A stretch of 64,000 bases of DNA, from assembly GCF_000743705.1 (NCBI RefSeq), contig NZ_JQEZ01000003.1, forward strand, positions 669,123-733,122, written 5' to 3'. Positions 1-8,313 of this stretch are shown here, piece by piece. Position 1 is the stretch's first letter. Every line of letters begins with the position of its first letter. Below the pieces are notes generated by a model. The model was not told the origin of the DNA and searched no databases. It saw only the letters and a program-made list of their open reading frames with translations. The position numbers and the translations under genes are program-made. The DNA is from Ruegeria halocynthiae (GTDB taxonomy: Bacteria > Pseudomonadota > Alphaproteobacteria > Rhodobacterales > Rhodobacteraceae).

Positions 1-962
1 CGCATCGTGTTCAGCGTCGCCATGCAGGTGGTCGGCGAAACGATCCAGACGCGTTTGCTGAAACTCTCTTGCACCAGTTCAGGGAACTTGGCGTGCAACT
101 CGGCATAGACCGCCTCGGACGGCAGGAACATCAGCGCGCCATCGGCGGTTTCACCGTCCAATATGTACTTCTCAGAGATATCGGTGATGTGTTTGCGCAC
201 GGTGCTGCGGAACATCTGCACCGCCGCTTTCAGTTCGGCATCATTGGTAGACGCAATCAGCGCCTCATAGGCCTCCAGCGGGAACTTGCTGTCGATCACA
301 ATCGGCCCCGGCGGGTTCGGCAGATGGATCAGGCAATCCGCACGCCGCCCGTTCGACAGTGTCGCCTGCAGTTTGAAACTGTCAGAGGGTAACGCCTTGG
401 ACACGATGTCGTTCAGCTGAATCTCACCAAACGCGCCGCGCGTCTGCTTGTTCGACAGAATGTCCTGCAAGGACAGCACATCACCCGACAGTTTGGTGAT
501 ATTGTCCTGTGCCTTGTCGATGGTGGCCAGCCGTTCCTGCAATTGCGTCAGCGAGGTTGCCGTCTGTTTCGATGACCCATGCAGCGTTTCTTTCATCCGC
601 TCCTGCATCTCGGCCAATGCACGGGTGGATTTCATCGCATTATCCGCCAGCCGGTCATTCATCTGCTGCTGCACCGAGGACAGCCGCGTTTCGACCGTCT
701 GGATCACCTGAACCTGCGCGTTGGCCTGCGTGTCCGAGACATGCTGAAGACCGCCGCGCAACTGCTCCTGCCCCTGCCCCAACTGCTGCACATGCTGGCC
801 CAGATGCGCCATCTGACGCGCCAGCGGTTCCGCCATCCGGGCTGATCGGTTGGCCGCGCGCAGCGACAGGAACAGCAACAGCAGGATCAACGCCACAACC
901 CCGCCGCCAATCAGGATAACGGGGTCATTCAACGCCACTTGGGTGCCAGCAATCTCGATCAT
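1..962 (-). CDS. rmuC: DNA recombination protein RmuC, C-terminus beyond the window
   Basis: This gene reads on the minus strand from an ATG at 962 and runs off the left edge without a stop, giving about 320 visible residues. After a short N-terminus there is one membrane segment (about residues 14-33), then a long Gln-rich coiled coil (about 40-150), then the start of the RmuC nuclease-like domain with the stretches GAFGEIQL, SNGRRADCLIHLPNPPGP, VIDSKFPLEAYEAL and SEAVYAELH. RmuC is a membrane-anchored protein of the restriction-endonuclease-like fold that limits inversions at short repeats. A GAGG ribosome site lies about 8 bases before the start. It sits downstream of mutL in the same direction with about 50 bases between, so two DNA-maintenance genes may be co-transcribed. 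Confidence 0.9.
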   Translation of the reverse strand, partial: MIEIAGTQVALNDPVILIGGGVVALILLLLFLSLRAANRSARMAEPLARQMAHLGQHVQQLGQGQEQLRGGLQHVSDTQANAQVQVIQTVETRLSSVQQQMNDRLADNAMKSTRALAEMQERMKETLHGSSKQTATSLTQLQERLATIDKAQDNITKLSGDVLSLQDILSNKQTRGAFGEIQLNDIVSKALPSDSFKLQATLSNGRRADCLIHLPNPPGPIVIDSKFPLEAYEALIASTNDAELKAAVQMFRSTVRKHITDISEKYILDGETADGALMFLPSEAVYAELHAKFPELVQESFSKRVWIVSPTTCMATLNTM

Positions 963-1014
963 GTCGCCTCGGATGTTCTCGTTTTATTCTTCATAGCCCG
1001 GCCCGGACGCAGGA

Positions 1015-2865
1015 TCAACTGCGCCCGAACAGGCGTTCGATATCGCTCAGCTTCAGCTCTACATAGGTTGGCCGCCCGTGATTGCACTGACCGGAATGGG
1101 GCGTCGCCTCCATCTCGCGCAGCAGGGCGTTCATTTCCTCGGCCCGCATCCGGCGGCCCGAACGGACCGAGCCATGGCAGGCCACCCGGCTGAGGATCGC
1201 CTCGATCCGGGCCTGCACCGTTTGGCTTTCGCCCTGATCGGCCAGCTCATCCAGAATATCCAGAATCATGGCGCGCGCATCGACCTCACCCAGAATGGCC
1301 GGGGTTTCGCGCACCGCAATGGCCCCGCCACCAAAGGGCTCCAGCGTCAGGCCAAGGCGCGACAGCTCGTCGGCGACCGCCATCAGGCGCGCGCAATCAC
1401 CTTCGGACAGTTCGACAATCTCGGGGATCAGCAGCGCCTGCGCAGCGACGCCGGTTTCGGCCATCTGGGTCTTGAGCTTTTCATACACCAGCCGCTCATG
1501 TGCGGCGTGCTGATCAACGATCACCATGCCGTCAGCGGTTTGGGCGATGATGTAATTCTCATGCACCTGCCCGCGCGCCGCCCCCAACGGCAGGTCTTCG
1601 ACCGGGGCACTTTCGATTGGTTCAGGCACGGGTTCGACCACGCTGCCGCTGTAATTATGGGACAATTCCGCAAAACCCGGTGCCTGCGCCTGATAGGCCA
1701 CCTGCCGCGCCGCGGCTGAGGGTCGGTCCATCTGATAGACCCTTGCGGGCGCGGGTTGCGCCGGTTCAGGCCGCATCGCGCCAAGCGTCGCATTTGCCAC
1801 GGTCGAAGAGGCCCGATGCCCCGCCTCTGCCAGCGCATGCCGCAGGGCCGAGACGATCAGCCCGCGCGCCAAACCGGGATCACGAAACCGGACCTCGGAT
1901 TTTGCCGGATGCACGTTCACATCCACCAATGTCGGTTCGCAGTCGATGAACAGCGCCGCCGCCGGATGACGGTCGCGGCTGAGGAAATCGAAATACGCTG
2001 CCCGCAGCGCGCCGGTCAACATTTTGTCCCGCACGGGGCGGCCATTGACGAACAGATACTGCGCCACCGCCGCGCCGCGCGAATAGGTCGGCAGGGCGGC
2101 ATAGCCATAAAGGCGGATGCCCTCACGCGTGGCGTCGATCTGCAGGGCGTTCTCGGCAAACTCGCGCCCGATCACACGGGCCAGACGGGCATGCAGCGCA
2201 TCAAACAGATCGCCATTCTCGCGGTCAGCGCGGAAAGTCACGCGCCCCTCGCCCCCGCCCGAGACATCGCGCAGGGTGAAGGTGATGGCAGGTTCGGCCA
2301 TGGCCAGCCGTTTGACGGTGTCGGTGATCGCCTGAGACTCGGCCCGGTCAGTCCGCATGAATTTCAGCCGCGCGGGCGTGGCAAAGAACAGATCGCGCAG
2401 CTCGACCATCGTACCTGAACGCAGGGCGGCGGGTTTCACCGCCTCGACCTTGCCACCCGCGACGTAGACCGAGGCCGCCTCGGTCCCCGGCACCCGACTG
2501 GTGATGGTCAGCCGCCCGACTGCGCCCAGCGACGGCAGCGCCTCACCCCGGAACCCGAAAGTGTGAATGTTCAGCAAATCCGAGCCGTCGATCTTGGATG
2601 TCGCATGGCGTGACAAGGCCAGCGGCAGATCCTGTGCCGAAATCCCACAACCATCATCGGTGACACGAATCAGCGTCTTGCCCCCGTCGGCAACGTCGAT
2701 GGCAATCCGGGTCGACCCGGCATCAATGGCGTTTTCCACCAGCTCTTTGACAGCCGAGGCCGGGCGTTCCACCACTTCACCCGCCGCGATACGGTTGATC
2801 GCTGCATCGTCAAGCTGCCGGATTACGGGGCGGTTTTCGCTGATATTGGGGTGTGTCTGCGCCAT
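1015..2865 (-). CDS. mutL: DNA mismatch repair protein MutL
   Basis: MutL couples mismatch recognition by MutS to strand incision. The N-terminal GHKL ATPase is clear: [20 protein letters not shown] near residue 27, DDGCGI and [14 protein letters not shown]. The C-terminal dimerisation and nuclease region carries the metal-binding motif [12 protein letters not shown], which fits DQHA(X)2E(X)4E, plus [11 protein letters not shown] and CNHGRPT. MutL is therefore expected to be the nicking endonuclease itself, as is usual in bacteria without MutH. A Pro/Ala-rich linker (about 360-420) joins the halves. The length of 616 residues is normal for alphaproteobacteria. The next gene on this strand is rmuC. 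Confidence 0.97.
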   Translation of the reverse strand: MAQTHPNISENRPVIRQLDDAAINRIAAGEVVERPASAVKELVENAIDAGSTRIAIDVADGGKTLIRVTDDGCGISAQDLPLALSRHATSKIDGSDLLNIHTFGFRGEALPSLGAVGRLTITSRVPGTEAASVYVAGGKVEAVKPAALRSGTMVELRDLFFATPARLKFMRTDRAESQAITDTVKRLAMAEPAITFTLRDVSGGGEGRVTFRADRENGDLFDALHARLARVIGREFAENALQIDATREGIRLYGYAALPTYSRGAAVAQYLFVNGRPVRDKMLTGALRAAYFDFLSRDRHPAAALFIDCEPTLVDVNVHPAKSEVRFRDPGLARGLIVSALRHALAEAGHRASSTVANATLGAMRPEPAQPAPARVYQMDRPSAAARQVAYQAQAPGFAELSHNYSGSVVEPVPEPIESAPVEDLPLGAARGQVHENYIIAQTADGMVIVDQHAAHERLVYEKLKTQMAETGVAAQALLIPEIVELSEGDCARLMAVADELSRLGLTLEPFGGGAIAVRETPAILGEVDARAMILDILDELADQGESQTVQARIEAILSRVACHGSVRSGRRMRAEEMNALLREMEATPHSGQCNHGRPTYVELKLSDIERLFGRS

Positions 2866-3145
2866 ACCACCATACCTAGCACATGCGCGCGCGATTCTGC
2901 CACTGGTTTGGCTTCTCCAATTTTTAGGAGGGGGCGTTCGAACAACCGTGCCGTGTCAGCGCATACAGGCTGCAAAACTGGTCACGGTTGTCCGAACGTT
3001 CCAAAGTGAGTGGTGGTCATTCAAACTTAATAGCGGGGGAACTAGCACGAAAAACCACGTGACAGTCATTAACTCTGCCAGTGCTGTGAATCTGAGCAAA
3101 TTTCAGCCGACATTTTGCAAACAGGAAAAGCGGGAACATGCCGTT
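2866..3145. other. Intergenic region between mutL and the metal-transport operon
   Basis: These 280 bases hold no convincing gene. The region is richer in A and T than its flanks. It should contain the mutL promoter, since the metal operon ends on the same strand just to its right. Its one clear structure is a long inverted repeat, listed separately. No clean intrinsic terminator with a T-run was found for the metal operon. Confidence 0.6.
2935..2998. repeat. Imperfect inverted repeat, 16-base arms
   Basis: The arm CGTTCGAACAACCGTG at 2935-2950 faces CACGGTTGTCCGAACG at 2983-2998. The reverse complement of the first differs from the second at one base. The 32-base spacer is not itself symmetric. 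It could be a long hairpin, a binding site for a dimeric or tetrameric protein, or the remains of a tiny transposable element. No open reading frame spans it. Confidence 0.6.
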
Positions 3146-4075
3146 TCAAGCGGTACTGGGAGCACCGGCGCGGGTGCGGCACGGCCCCCACAACGCGGCG
3201 CAAGCCAGGATCAAACCGGACATTGTTGCGATCATTCCGGCCGCGCTGACCGCATCCGCACCACCCAGCCACAGCGGGCCGTAGCCTGCCAGCACATAGC
3301 CCGCGATCGCGGACAGGCTGGCGAAAACAACGCTCCAGGCAATCTGCGCCTCAAGCCGGTTGGTCATCATGCGCGCCGCAGCGGGCGGGCAAATGAACAT
3401 GGCAATCACGATGATCGACCCCACCGCGTCAAACGCGGCCACGGCGGCAATGGCGGCGGTGATCACCAACGCCATGCCAACGGCACCGGTGCGAATGCCG
3501 ATGGTGCGGGCGAACCCCTCGTCAAAGGTCGAGATTTTCAGCGGCCGCCAGAACAGCCAGATAAACAGCGTCACCCCGATCAGCGCCAGGGCAATCCGCG
3601 ACAATTCCGGCGGCAGACCCGCCAGAGCCGTAATATCCAGCAACGAGGACCACCCCACAGCATCCAGCCAGATCAGGCTTTCCAGATTGCCGTAGAGCGC
3701 ATGTTCCACGTCGAGATGCACGGTCGAGGTGTCGGTCTGTTCCAGCAACAGCACACCTCCGGCAAACATGGTCGTAAAGACCACGCCCATTGCCGCGCCG
3801 GGTTCGATTTGACCCAGCCTCCGGATCGCTTCGATCATCACCACGGCCACTACGGCCGCGCCCGCCGCGCCCAGCATCATTGGCCAGGTCGAGATCGCGC
3901 CGGTCAGCAAAAAGGCCACCACAATCCCGGGCAGCACCACATGGCTGATCGCATCACCGATCAGGGCCTGTTTGCGCAGCACCAGAAAATTGCCGGGCAG
4001 CGCGCAGGCAATCGCCGCGAAAGTGCCGATCAGCAATGGCGTCAGCGACAGGGGGACGAATTCTTCACCACTCAT
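3146..4075 (-). CDS. troD: Metal ABC transporter permease, TroD/MntD-like
   Basis: This 309-residue protein is an integral membrane permease of the ABC-3 family, which imports Mn, Zn or Fe. About eight hydrophobic segments are visible. The family stretch KQALIGDAISHVVLPGI lies near residue 36, and a cytoplasmic loop near residue 180 carries DEGFARTIGI, the contact region for the ATPase. It is the last gene of the operon; its ATG overlaps the stop of the preceding permease gene by 4 bases (ATGA at 4072-4075). It lacks the C-terminal extension found on its partner. The C-terminus GPCRTRAGAPSTA looks disordered. The metal cannot be fixed from the permease alone. Confidence 0.9.
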   Translation of the reverse strand: MSGEEFVPLSLTPLLIGTFAAIACALPGNFLVLRKQALIGDAISHVVLPGIVVAFLLTGAISTWPMMLGAAGAAVVAVVMIEAIRRLGQIEPGAAMGVVFTTMFAGGVLLLEQTDTSTVHLDVEHALYGNLESLIWLDAVGWSSLLDITALAGLPPELSRIALALIGVTLFIWLFWRPLKISTFDEGFARTIGIRTGAVGMALVITAAIAAVAAFDAVGSIIVIAMFICPPAAARMMTNRLEAQIAWSVVFASLSAIAGYVLAGYGPLWLGGADAVSAAGMIATMSGLILACAALWGPCRTRAGAPSTA

Positions 4076-5277
4076 GTCGGAACCCCCTGCGGGCCGCCAA
4101 TCTGGCGGTCGATTTCGATGATCTGGTCATGGGTCAGGACGGTCTCGATATCGCGCAACCCGTCATAAAGCGCGGCTGTCGCCTCATGCGCCTGATCGGC
4201 GCGCACGACCTCCCATCGTTTTTCGTCGCGCAGGGCTTTGGCGGCGCGGGCTTTTCCAGCCTCGGTGGCAACGCCATCGGCCCGAACCAGCCCGGCGCGC
4301 GTCAACAGGCGCAGGGTCAGCGGTTCATAGATTTTCTGGCCTTGCGCCAAGGCCAGCAGCCCCTGGCGGATATGCACCCGACGCTGAAACTTCAGATGCT
4401 GCAAAACCGCTGCCAGAACGCCCCGCACGGGCGCAAACAACAGCGACAGAGCAAAGAACCCAAAGCTGACCAGCACAATGATCGGACCCGTCGGCAGGTT
4501 GGGGGCCGAGGCCGACAGCGCCGCCCCCAGATACCCCGCCAAACCGCCTGCCAGACCGGCCAGCAGCACAACCCGGTCTGATCGTTCTGTCCAGAACCGC
4601 GCGGTCACGGGGGGAATGATCAGCAGCGCCACGATCAGGATAAGCCCCACGATTTTCAGGCCGACCACAGTCACCGCCATCACCAGCCCCATCATGGCCA
4701 GGTCGATGCGATGAACTGGCAGCCCTCGTGCCGCGGCATATTCGGGATCGAAGGCCACCATCGTCATCGGGCGGCGGATGATCAGCACCAACAGCAACGT
4801 CGCCGCGCCACCAGCCGCGATGATCAGCGCATCGGCCCACAGCATCCCGGCAGTTGATCCCAAAAGGAACCCCTCTAGCCCGGCCTGACGGCCGACGCCC
4901 ATGGTTTGAATGACCGTCAACAGCACGATGCCTAAGCCGAAGAACACCGATAGAATCGCCCCGATCGCTGCATCTTCGGCCAGGCGCGTGTTTCGGGTCA
5001 GCCAGTTCATGCAAAGCAGGCCAACCCAGGCCGAGACAGCCGATCCAGCCAGCAGCCCCGGCAAATTACGCCCGTCCCCACCAAACGCGACCAGAACCAT
5101 GAAAGCCAGACACACACCCGGCAGGGTTGCATGGCTGATTGCATCACTGACCAGCGCGCGTTTGCGCAGAAACAGAAAGGTGCCGGTAACTCCGGCGGAA
5201 ACCCCCAGCAGGGTCGCGCCAACAGCGACCAGCGTGGCGTTGTAACCCAGTTGCAGGGTCAGAGCATCCCAAAGCAT
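4072..5277 (-). CDS. troC: Metal ABC transporter permease with fused DtxR-like C-terminal domain
   Basis: The first 290 or so residues are an ABC-3 metal permease, with the family motif RKRALVSDAISHATLPGV near residue 39 and about eight membrane segments. The last 109 residues (about 293-401) are soluble. They read as a winged helix (RQGLLALAQGQKIYEPLTLR to GLVRADGVATEAGKARA) followed by WEVVRADQAHEATAALYD and IETVLTHDQIIEIDRQI, a pattern like the metal-binding and dimerisation helices of DtxR/MntR repressors. At 401 residues it is roughly 100 longer than a plain permease. It starts 3 bases after the ATPase gene and overlaps troD by 4 bases. The tail may sense metal or may only be a structural relic. 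Confidence 0.88.
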   Translation of the reverse strand: MLWDALTLQLGYNATLVAVGATLLGVSAGVTGTFLFLRKRALVSDAISHATLPGVCLAFMVLVAFGGDGRNLPGLLAGSAVSAWVGLLCMNWLTRNTRLAEDAAIGAILSVFFGLGIVLLTVIQTMGVGRQAGLEGFLLGSTAGMLWADALIIAAGGAATLLLVLIIRRPMTMVAFDPEYAAARGLPVHRIDLAMMGLVMAVTVVGLKIVGLILIVALLIIPPVTARFWTERSDRVVLLAGLAGGLAGYLGAALSASAPNLPTGPIIVLVSFGFFALSLLFAPVRGVLAAVLQHLKFQRRVHIRQGLLALAQGQKIYEPLTLRLLTRAGLVRADGVATEAGKARAAKALRDEKRWEVVRADQAHEATAALYDGLRDIETVLTHDQIIEIDRQIGGPQGVPT

Positions 5278-5280
5278 GAT

Positions 5281-6084
5281 TTATCCCAGCGCGCGCGAAA
5301 TCTGGTCGATCTGAGCGGTGGCCAGACGCCCGCCATAGGCGGCTTGAAGGGTTTCGGCAGTGAAGGCTTCGGCCACCGGCCCCTCGGCCACTTTGCGGGT
5401 GTTGATCAGGAAAACATGATCGAAGTAATCGGTGACGGTGGCCAGATCGTGATGCACGACAACCACGGTCTTGCCCGCCTCTTTCAGCGATTTCAAAACC
5501 GCGATGATGGCCTTTTCCGTGGCTGCATCGACGCCCGCAAAGGGTTCGTCCAACAGATAGAGGTCGGCCTCTTGTGCCAACGCGCGGGCCAGAAACACCC
5601 GTTGCTGCTGACCCCCCGAAAGCTGGCCAATCTGACGATCTGCGAAATCGCGCATACCGACGCGGTGCAGGCAGTCCAACGCGCGCGCCATATGACGGGC
5701 GCGAATGCGGCCCAGCAACCCCAGTTGCCGTGACAGGCCCATCAGCACCACGTCAATCACGCGGGTCGGGAAATCCCAATCCACACTGGCGCGCTGCGGA
5801 ACATAGGCAATCCGGGCGCGCTGCTGTTCCAGCGGGGCGCCAAAAACGGTGACCTGCCCGGACAGGGGCGACACGATCCCCAATGCAGCCTTAAGCAGGG
5901 TTGATTTACCCGCACCGTTCGGCCCGATGATCGCCGTCATCGCCCCGGGCTGCACGGTCATATCCACCGAAAACACCGCCGGTTTCTGCCCGTAAGAGAC
6001 CGTCATCCCCCGAATGGCAAGCGGGCTGTCATCGACGCCGCTCTCCGCCACCGAAACGCCCTTATCTGCCGCCAGTTCCAGCAT
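5281..6084 (-). CDS. troB: Metal ABC transporter ATP-binding protein
   Basis: This is the cytoplasmic ATPase of the importer. Walker A is GPNGAGKST near residue 55, the ABC signature LSGGQQQR lies near 155, and Walker B with its catalytic Glu is LYLLDEP. The switch His is in VVVHHDL. Its length of about 267 residues is usual for TroB/ZnuC/MntB proteins. A GTG directly precedes the chosen ATG and would add one residue. It lies 3 bases downstream of the troA stop and 3 bases upstream of troC, so translation of the four genes is probably coupled. Confidence 0.92.
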   Translation of the reverse strand: MLELAADKGVSVAESGVDDSPLAIRGMTVSYGQKPAVFSVDMTVQPGAMTAIIGPNGAGKSTLLKAALGIVSPLSGQVTVFGAPLEQQRARIAYVPQRASVDWDFPTRVIDVVLMGLSRQLGLLGRIRARHMARALDCLHRVGMRDFADRQIGQLSGGQQQRVFLARALAQEADLYLLDEPFAGVDAATEKAIIAVLKSLKEAGKTVVVVHHDLATVTDYFDHVFLINTRKVAEGPVAEAFTAETLQAAYGGRLATAQIDQISRALG

Positions 6085-6087
6085 CAC

Positions 6088-7041
6088 TTAAAACCCCGCC
6101 GACAGCTTGCCGCTCATGCCGCGGTCCGGCACATCCGCGCCCAAAGCACCGGCGATGACGGTAATATTGTGATCCAGCATCCCGACATAGGTGCCTTCAT
6201 AGGTGCCCGGCTCGCCCATTGCGTCAGAATACAGCTCTCCGCCGATACCGATGTCATGCCCTTTGGCATCTGCGCCTTCGATCAGCGCCCGCATCGAACG
6301 GTCAGAGACCGAGCTTTCCACAAACACCGCCGTCAACTTTCGATCCACCAGCGTATCCACCAATGTGCCGATCCGGTTCAAACCCGCCTCGGATTGGGTC
6401 GAGATGCCCTGAATGCCCAGAACTTCGTATCCGTACTCCGCGCCGAAATAGCCAAAGGCGTCATGGGCCGTGACCAGCACGCGGTTGTTTTCAGGAACGG
6501 CGGCCAGCACTTGTTTGCCATAGGCTGCCAGTTGATCAATCTCGGCCAGATGCACCTGCGCGTTGGCGGCGAAAATATCCGCCTCCTCGGGGCGTGCTTC
6601 GGTCAGCGCCTTTTGCACTTCGACCACCACATCGCGCCACAGAACCGGGCTCATCCATACATGCGGGTCGTATTTGTCGGCATAATCGTCATGGGCGCGC
6701 AGTTTCGATTTTTCGACACCTTCCGCCACCGCGACGACGGTACGCTTACGTCCAAGGTCGTGGAAAAACTCTTCCATCTGCGCTTCCAGATACAGACCAT
6801 GCCACAGGATCAGGTCCGCGCGCGTCATCGCGACGATATCACTGCGGGTCTGGCGATAGGCGTGCGGATCGACACCAGGGCCCATCAGACCCTTCACCTC
6901 GACCTGGTCGCCGCCGACCTGACGTGCCGCATCAGCGATCATACCTGTGGTGGCGACCACCTTCAGCGGTGCCTCGGCCCAGGCCGTCAGTGGCATTGCA
7001 GCAGCAAAAGCCAATGCTGCAAAAAAGCTGCGACGAATCAT
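6088..7041 (-). CDS. troA: Metal ABC transporter substrate-binding protein, TroA-like
   Basis: This 317-residue periplasmic protein captures the metal ion. It begins with an export signal (MIRRSFFAAL, then a hydrophobic stretch ending in AWA near residue 22). The cluster A-I ligands can be placed by comparison with TroA: His60 in VDPHAY, His127 in DPHVWMSP, His193 in TAHDAFGYF and Asp273 in LYSDAMG. This His-His-His-Asp set resembles treponemal TroA, whereas Mn-specific PsaA has Glu at the third site, so Zn, Mn or Fe all remain possible. The reading frame stays open far upstream, but the signal peptide fixes the ATG at 7041. The Glu/His-rich loop typical of ZnuA is absent. Two palindromes upstream suggest metal-dependent repression. 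Confidence 0.93.
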   Translation of the reverse strand: MIRRSFFAALAFAAAMPLTAWAEAPLKVVATTGMIADAARQVGGDQVEVKGLMGPGVDPHAYRQTRSDIVAMTRADLILWHGLYLEAQMEEFFHDLGRKRTVVAVAEGVEKSKLRAHDDYADKYDPHVWMSPVLWRDVVVEVQKALTEARPEEADIFAANAQVHLAEIDQLAAYGKQVLAAVPENNRVLVTAHDAFGYFGAEYGYEVLGIQGISTQSEAGLNRIGTLVDTLVDRKLTAVFVESSVSDRSMRALIEGADAKGHDIGIGGELYSDAMGEPGTYEGTYVGMLDHNITVIAGALGADVPDRGMSGKLSAGF

Positions 7042-7065
7042 GTCAGACCCCAATCCGGTTACCTC

Positions 7066-7094
7066 TTGAGAATGAATATGCGAACCATTCTCAA
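7066..7094. promoter_or_regulatory. Candidate metalloregulator operator upstream of troA
   Basis: TTGAGAATG at 7066-7074 is mirrored exactly by CATTCTCAA at 7086-7094. The site begins 25 bases before the troA start, where a repressor could block the operon. GAGAAT-type arms are typical of Fur-family boxes in proteobacteria. The regulator is not encoded in this window. Confidence 0.6.
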
Positions 7095-7108
7095 CTAAGT
7101 CAACGCAA

Positions 7109-7125
7109 TTGCGAATTATTCGCAA
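7109..7125. promoter_or_regulatory. Second palindrome (Fur/Mur-type box) in the troA-deoC intergenic region
   Basis: TTGCGAATTATTCGCAA is a perfect inverted repeat with 7-base arms around TTA. It resembles boxes bound by Fur-family regulators such as Mur or Irr in alphaproteobacteria. It lies 15 bases beyond the first palindrome, between troA and the divergent deoC, so it could act on either promoter. Confidence 0.55.
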
Positions 7126-7239
7126 GAAAGCACTTATTTTGTCCATTTGGTCAAAAAATATCTGCCACATGTACCGCGATGCCTTCCATTTATCCGCAAC
7201 CCGTGCGATTTTGGCGTAAACCTCCCAAAGGACGTAAAG

Positions 7240-8238
7240 ATGGATACGCAGAGCCCAGAAAGCCCCGTGCGCACCGCGCATCTGCCGCAAGTGACCGAGC
7301 CCAGAAACCCCGGTATGGACCTTGATCTGGACTGGGTGCGCGCTGTGCAGGCCAACACCTCGGCCATTGAACGCCGGGCCGCGACCCTGCCGGGCCGCCG
7401 GTCGGTGAAAAAGGAATACCAGGCGGCGTGGCTGCTGAAGGCGATCACCATGATCGACCTGACCACTCTGTCGGGTGACGATACCGTGGGCCGCGTGCGC
7501 CGCCTGTGCGCCAAGGCGCGCCAGCCGGTGGCCCCGTCGGTGTTGCAGGCGCTGGATATGCCGCCGATCACCACCGGGGCGGTCTGCGTCTATCACGACA
7601 TGATCGAAACCGCCGTAAGCGCGCTGAAGGGCACCGGAATTCCGGTGGCCGCGGTCTCGACCGGGTTTCCGGCGGGGCTGTCCCCCTTCCACCTGCGCGT
7701 GGCCGAGATCGAAGAAAGTGTGAAGGCCGGGGCCGAAGAAATCGACATTGTCATCTCGCGCCGTCATGTGCTGTCGGGCGATTGGCAGGCTTTGTACGAT
7801 GAGATGAAAGCCTTTCGCGTGGCCTGTGGCGATGCGCATGTCAAAGCCATTCTGGCGACCGGAGAGCTTGGCAGCCTGCGCAATGTCGCGCGCGCCTCGC
7901 TGGTGTGCATGATGGCGGGGGCCGATTTCATCAAAACCTCGACCGGCAAGGAAAGCGTCAACGCCACCCTGCCCGTCACCCTGGTGATGATCCGCGCGAT
8001 CCGCGACTTTTATGACCGCACCGGGTATCGGGTTGGATATAAGCCTGCAGGCGGTATCTCAAAAGCCAAGGACGCGCTGGTCTATCTGTCGCTGATCAAG
8101 GACGAGCTGGGCGACCGCTGGCTGGAACCCGACCTGTTCCGCTTTGGCGCGTCGTCTCTGCTGGGCGATATCGAACGGCAGTTGGAACATTATGTGACGG
8201 GCGCGTATTCCGCTGGCTACCGTCATTCTATGGGGTGA
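7240..8238 (+). CDS. deoC: Deoxyribose-phosphate aldolase
   Basis: DeoC splits 2-deoxyribose 5-phosphate into glyceraldehyde 3-phosphate and acetaldehyde. The two active-site lysine regions are present: VKAILATGEL and FIKTSTGKESVNATLP, the latter holding the Schiff-base Lys. The conserved GYKPAGGI follows near residue 270. The protein has 332 residues, longer than the roughly 250-residue enterobacterial enzyme because of an N-terminal extension; it belongs to the long form shared with eukaryotes and many alphaproteobacteria. The ATG at 7240 follows AAAGGA at 7227-7232. Downstream come ALDH16 and an SDR on the same strand, which could handle the acetaldehyde. Confidence 0.95.
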   Translation: MDTQSPESPVRTAHLPQVTEPRNPGMDLDLDWVRAVQANTSAIERRAATLPGRRSVKKEYQAAWLLKAITMIDLTTLSGDDTVGRVRRLCAKARQPVAPSVLQALDMPPITTGAVCVYHDMIETAVSALKGTGIPVAAVSTGFPAGLSPFHLRVAEIEESVKAGAEEIDIVISRRHVLSGDWQALYDEMKAFRVACGDAHVKAILATGELGSLRNVARASLVCMMAGADFIKTSTGKESVNATLPVTLVMIRAIRDFYDRTGYRVGYKPAGGISKAKDALVYLSLIKDELGDRWLEPDLFRFGASSLLGDIERQLEHYVTGAYSAGYRHSMG

Positions 8239-8248
8239 GGCACGCCCG

Positions 8249-8273
8249 GAAATCGCTCCGGTGGAGCGATTTC
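8249..8273. repeat. REP-like perfect hairpin between deoC and the ALDH16 gene
   Basis: GAAATCGCTCC at 8249-8259 pairs perfectly with GGAGCGATTTC at 8263-8273 around a 3-base loop. It is followed by GC-rich sequence and no T-run, so it is probably not a strong terminator. Its form and position suggest a dispersed intergenic repeat or an mRNA-processing site that lowers expression of the downstream gene. Confidence 0.6.
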
Positions 8274-8313
8274 AGTGCCGAACGGGCGAAGCCCCGGGAA
8301 AAGGACAAGAACA

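Noticed and set aside
2567-4168. A 533-residue plus-strand frame spanning mutL, the intergenic gap and troD.
   Set aside because: It crosses two well-supported minus-strand genes and has low-complexity composition.
6088-7839. A 583-residue open frame on the minus strand covering troA and upstream DNA.
   Set aside because: Only the last 317 residues are protein-like, starting with a signal peptide at 7041. The rest is antisense to deoC and the operator region.
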